A stretch of DNA of 64,000 bases from Septoria linicola (Eukaryota; Ascomycota; Dothideomycetes; Mycosphaerellales; Mycosphaerellaceae): NCBI GenBank assembly GCA_024114885.1, contig CP099425.1, positions 930,001 through 994,000 on the forward strand, given 5' to 3'. The notes beneath the pieces were generated by a model. It was not told where the DNA came from, searched no databases, and saw only the letters and a program-made list of their open reading frames with translations. This document shows positions 59,590-64,000 of the stretch, piece after piece; the stretch's first letter is position 1; every line of letters begins with the position of its first letter. Both the position numbers and the translations under genes were made by a program.

Positions 59590-62500
59590 TTATCTTATTA
59601 CTCTACGTAGTAGATACGTAGATAAGTCTTAAACGTCTAATTCGCTCGTTTAGTTTACCTATCCGTTTATAGATAGAACGCTATACTTAGCTTACGCTTT
59701 ATATACGCCTTATAGTAGAAGTTAGACTAAAACTAACTCGTAAATATAGACCCTCTATCGCTAATAATACCTATAAGTATACTATAATACCTAATTACTT
59801 CTAATATTAAGACTCTTATAAGGTTACTACTAGTATACCTTTTTATAGTTAGGACAAAGATAACTATCTTTATATATTAGTCGATAATAACTAGAATCGT
59901 ATTATATACGTATACTCCTTACTTACTTAGTAGAAGATCTATAATAAAATCCTAAGTTAACTCTTAGAATAGACGATCTAGTATAAATAGCGTAGTTAGC
60001 TTACTATATAGTCGATAGCGACGCGCTTTTACCTTCTAGTAACTCCTATAGGATTCTACGTATTATATAATATCCTTAGTTATCTCTAGCTACTAGTACT
60101 TCCTTCGTACTAGCGAGATAGTCTTATTCTTACTAAAATAGCCTATAAGAGTATTATCGTAATATATACGAAGTACCTACGTCTATAAGGCGTAGTCCTT
60201 AGATATATATAGCGAATCGTCTACCTAGAGGTTTCTCTCTCTTATAGTATATTACTCGAATCGGCTACTATTACTTATCGCTTACGAGTATACTACGCTT
60301 ATACTTAGCTTAGCCTATACTAGCGCGCGAGTATATCTAAGGATCAAGTCTAAGATATTTATATATAGCTCTTCGCTCTTAGTAATTATACCTACTACTC
60401 GTATAGGCGTTAAAAACTACTACTATAGGTTAGATTTAGTACTTCTCTCTATCGAAGAATACTATTCTTTATAAGTTATATAGATACGAGCTATAAGTAG
60501 TCTACCTACGTCTCTTATACTCCGATTATCCTATAGCTATAACTTAGTCTATAGAGTAGGTAGAAGGTTAGTTACCTCTACTACCTTCTCGGTATAATCG
60601 CTACGCCTCGATAGCGCGTTAGCTAGGTTTCGCTTACCTACCTAGTACGTTATAACGAAGTCGAATAAGGCTAGGAATATAGCCTAATAGGCTTACCTAC
60701 TAGTTAACTTCTTTACGCCTATAAACCTACGAAGGCTAGTATAGTCGACTAGTACGTCGATCGTATACGAAGCGCCTTCGAGGTACGGCCTCTACGCTTT
60801 AAAAGCCTTAACTACTATAAGAAGCTCCTTATTATATATCTTATAATTATATTCTATAGTAATTATCTTCCTAGATATAAATACGATAGAGTACTATTTA
60901 GACCCGAAGAGTTAGCTAAGGATTATAGTAATTACGTAATTAGAGGCGTCGCTCTCGACCTATAGCCTAAGTATAGAGTTAAAGTACCTTAGTAGTAGTA
61001 CTATAGAAAAACGCTTTTTTAATTTAGTAAACGCCTACTCCTCTCGTATAGTCTACTTAAGTAGGCCCGGCTTCTTACCTACTATAGCGCTCTTAGATAA
61101 CGCTATAAGTAGAGATACTACTCTAGAGTATTTAAAAATAAAACGCTAGTAGAAATTAGTAAACCTAAGAAAGGATTAAACCTCTACGAGCGTTATAAGC
61201 GTTAGCTACGCCGCGATTATGTCTATCCTACGTAGATCTATCGTAACCTCTCTAGTAGTTACTATAAAGCCTAGGAAATCGACTTTCTTCTACTAGAATT
61301 TGTACTTTACTTTTTAAGTATAGAGTCCGAACTTCTAGAGACGCGTAAGTACGTCGTATACGTCGCGTACGTAGTCCGCGCGGCTCTTACTATAGATAAG
61401 AATATTATTAAGATATACTACGTAGCGCGTATCGACTAAACCTACTAGAGTATAGTTAATATACGCCTAGAACGTAGCTAGAGCGTTAGTTAAGCTAAAT
61501 AGTATTACCTTATACTAAAAGTAGCTATAGCGTATATAGAACGTAGTCTTCTAGTAGTCGCTAGGCTTAATACGAAGGCGATAGTATATATCTATAAGGT
61601 CTAGGGTTATAAACTATATAGCTCCTATAAGTCTATCTAGCGTTTTACTAATTAGAGGAAGTAGATACTTATTCTTAATAGTAATTTCGTTTAACTCTTA
61701 GTAGTCGATATATAGCCTTAGTTTACTATCTTTCTTTAGTACGAATAGGATAGGCGTATCTACCTCGCTAACGCTACGCTCGATCTAATCGTACTTAAGG
61801 CCTATAGTAAGATACTTCTTTAATTCCTCTAGCTCCTTACTCGACTAGTAATATAGTAGCCTAAAGGATAGAACGGTGTCTAGATATAGCTTAATCGTAT
61901 ACTCTACGCTATCTACTAGCTTACTCCTTATCTCTTCTATTAGGTTTAGAATATTAGAGAACTATTAGAACTTAGAAAGAAGAGGGTTAACCTTTCTACC
62001 TTCGCCTATCTTACTTATTACTACTATATATATAGTTAGTATATACTTCAAGTCCTTGAAAAACTTATAGGCTTCTCTAACTCTAACGTTCTTAAAAGTA
62101 TCGCTATAAGTCTATTTATCTAAGCCGCTATCGACTCGTATATAATAAGTACGCCTCTATAGCCGACCTAAGATTATATTAGAGGTTAGTATATCGTAGG
62201 TATAAAAGATTACGCCTACTATACGCTCTACTCCTATAGAGTCTATAAGCCGTACGCGTATATAGTATACGCTATAATAATACTCTAATTCTCTAGTAAA
62301 TAAAGTAGCTAGAGGTAAGGTAGTATTAGTTCGAGCTATAATACTATATTATAAGACAAAGGATCTTAATACTACGTTAATATTAGTAGTATTATTAAGA
62401 AGGAATTAGGCTAGCTTAAGCCTATCCTACGCCTTAACTACGCTCTCTAGGTAAGTCGTATTTACGACTTATATAGAAAGGTATATATTACTACTAAGTT

Positions 62501-63700
62501 CGGTATCTAGAGATCGTAGTCCTTTTCTAATACCTTCTCTTTTTTAGCGTCTCTATAGTAACCTTATATACTAACAGCTTCTTACTATCGTCTTAGGCGC
62601 TTTAGTTAGAGTAGATAGAATTAGTACTAATATACCTCTTCTACTTATAGCTATAGTATTCTCAATACTTATAGCCTATAATAGAGCGAGTAGAACCTTT
62701 ATCGCTAGAGCGACGCGTACTATTTCCCTCTAAACTATCGTCGCGTCTACGCGTAAGAGTATCGCTCTCTATACGCTTACGCTTCGAGTACGTATCGCGC
62801 TCGCGGTCTCTATTACTCTAGCTTCTACTCTAGTTATATCGTATAAGAATTACCTTATCGGCTTACTCTAGGCGCCTTACTAACGTAACTAAATTAGCGC
62901 GCTTACTAGGTATAGTATAATTCTTAATAATCTCTCGTCGAAGCGCTAGCTTTAACTTTATAAGAAGCTAGCGTACTAGCTACGCTTCGCTATAGTCGCC
63001 TAGTTAAGACTCTAAGTAGCCTAGCTCTATAGCGAACTAACGTACCTCTTAGCCCTTACCCTATTAGGCCTTCTTATACTCGACTATTATAAGGATCGTA
63101 TAATTTACCTAATCTCTAATAACGTTATAGATAAAGCGCTTAAACTTAGTCTAAGTATAGTCTAGAAGTATTATCTTAGAATGTTCGTTATACTAGGTCT
63201 TTTACGCCTTACCTACGAGCTATATAATACTATATAGGACCTTCGAATCCTCTATAATAAACTCTTATAGACTATTAAGGAAGATTACTTTAAGACTACG
63301 AATAAACTCTCTCGCCTCTTAGACTATCTCGCCTTAGAAAGTATAAGGTTCTCTAACTTTAAGACCTTTATATCGCGTATACGACGCGCTATCGTAAAGT
63401 ATACTACTTATAATACTAGTAGTAGCGTCGTCTTTAAGATCGCTAATATCGAGAGTACTAGGAGTACTCGAGAATAAAGATTCTAACTCTATAAGGAGCC
63501 GATTATTCTCTCGTCGTAGAGCGCGTACTTCTAAGTAACGACGTAGTTCCTAGTTCTTAGCTTTAAGCTATATACGCTCTATATACGTACTATCTTTAGT
63601 TATACTAGTAGACTTCTACTCCTAAACCTTATTAGTATCTATAGAATTATCTTAATCGTCTACTTCGCCTATTACGAGCTCTAGCGGCGCCGTGCCTACG
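59590..63700 (-). pseudogene. gag, protease, RT, RNase H and integrase N-part of the host chromodomain element
   Basis: Read on the minus strand. Gag lies about 63,640-62,650 and ends with a zinc-knuckle-like stretch near 62,650 in which the cysteines read as tyrosine (C-to-Y is a RIP outcome). Reverse transcriptase spans about 61,800-61,250, with TPILFVLKKDSKLRLY, ITIKNKYLLPLI and the active-site block YLNNILIYS (normally LDDILIYS). RNase H follows about 61,000-60,600. Integrase ends at 59,590 with TDR.TKRAN.TF, the usual PQTDGQTER box. The gene is interrupted there by copy B and resumes at 46395. Confidence 0.8.
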
Positions 63701-63761
63701 TTACGTCGAGAAGCTATAGGCCTCTATAGATTACTACTCTTAGAAGAAGAAGAATTAGAAT

Positions 63762-63931
63762 TATAAAAGAGGTATATAGTAATATATAGAGCGCTCTCTT
63801 AATAAGACTATTAGGATATTATAAGACTAATTCTTACCTCCTTTTAGATATATATATATACTATAATTATACTATACGCTAAGCCTACGAGCCTAAGGCG
63901 GGTCTAACCTTGACCTTACCTAGCTCTTATA
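63762..63931 (-). repeat. 5' LTR of the chromodomain element
   Basis: 170 bp, a direct match to 30848-31017, followed by the target duplication CTATC at 63932-63936. Confidence 0.85.
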
Positions 63932-64000
63932 CTATCTTAGCGCCTATAATACTCCTTTTATAATATATATACTACTTTAAGACGATCTAGAAACATTAGT
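63932..64000. other. Target duplication and right flank of the chromodomain element
   Basis: CTATC followed by TTAG continues the tandem array motif seen left of the element. The remaining bases are RIP-like and run off the window; nothing else can be identified. Confidence 0.6.

Larger units (their letters stand above)
30848..63931 (-). mobile_element. RIP-inactivated chromodomain Ty3/gypsy retrotransposon hosting two later insertions
   Basis: This element is bounded by 170-bp direct LTRs (30848-31017 and 63762-63931) and a 5-bp duplication (CTATC). Coding order on the minus strand is gag, protease, reverse transcriptase, RNase H, integrase, chromodomain. It is split at 59586 and 45647 by two 13.2-kb retrotransposons. 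Removing the first insertion restores the integrase reading ...QDNWVD... across the junction 59586/46395. Stops are TAA/TAG at places where homologues have Q or W. The catalytic LDD of reverse transcriptase reads LNN, the change expected from TpG-to-TpA mutation. Confidence 0.85.

Noticed and set aside
30287..64000. Mitochondrial or plasmid DNA, or a point-centromere
   Set aside because: The AT-rich half contains LTRs, pol genes and CpA-specific mutation of nuclear repeats, and it is continuous with nuclear genes. A regional centromere is possible but nothing here shows it.

Overview
This window is nuclear DNA of a filamentous ascomycete (Pezizomycotina; a Dothideomycete is plausible, but I cannot fix the species). 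The evidence is short spliceosomal introns of about 48-92 nt with GT...AG ends and CTGAC/CTAAC-like branch sites, fungal-type gene families, and a repeat island degraded by repeat-induced point mutation (RIP).

Bases 1-30,286 are a normal gene-bearing region. In order it holds: an MscS/EF-hand mechanosensitive channel (895-3391, +) convergent with an aquaporin (3646-4710, -); a cytosolic-type sirtuin, HST2 (5641-6828, -); a dienelactone-hydrolase/SnoaL-like protein (7825-9150, +) tail to tail with the arginine methyltransferase RMT2 (9167-10568, -); a sterol O-acyltransferase (11174-13246, +) divergent from RMT2; a secreted heme-thiolate peroxygenase (15045-16628, +); and a zinc-dependent medium-chain dehydrogenase (17125-18367, +). 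The stretch from 18.4 to 27.4 kb is gene-poor. It contains small, unrecognised or decayed reading frames, including a ubiquitin-protease-like fragment and a four-helix membrane protein. A single-pass HC-motif membrane protein (27486-28226, +) and a sucrose-type MFS/GPH transporter (28377-30001, -) are the last genes. Inverted copies of one repeat flank these two genes.

From 30,287 to the end the composition changes sharply. CpA and TpG are almost absent while TpA is abundant and CpG survives, the pattern expected of heavy RIP. The layout can be resolved. A tandem array (30,287-30,847) was the target of a minus-strand, chromodomain-bearing Ty3/gypsy element (30,848-63,931; 170-bp LTRs; 5-bp target duplication CTATC). 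Two copies of a second, unusually long Ty3/gypsy family (13.2 kb; 279-bp LTRs) inserted into it in opposite orientations: 32,407-45,646 (-) and 46,396-59,585 (+). They are arranged head to head, 749 bp apart, and each has its own 4-bp target duplication. The pair therefore forms a 27-kb inverted repeat.

The main novelty candidate lies inside those long elements. Downstream of gag-pol, in the same orientation, is an extra reading frame of about 3.3 kb (55,916-59,200 in the plus copy; mirror 32,792-36,076). Its frame is unbroken apart from TAA/TAG codons that RIP would create from CAA/CAG/TGG. I do not recognise its product. All transposon genes here are dead.
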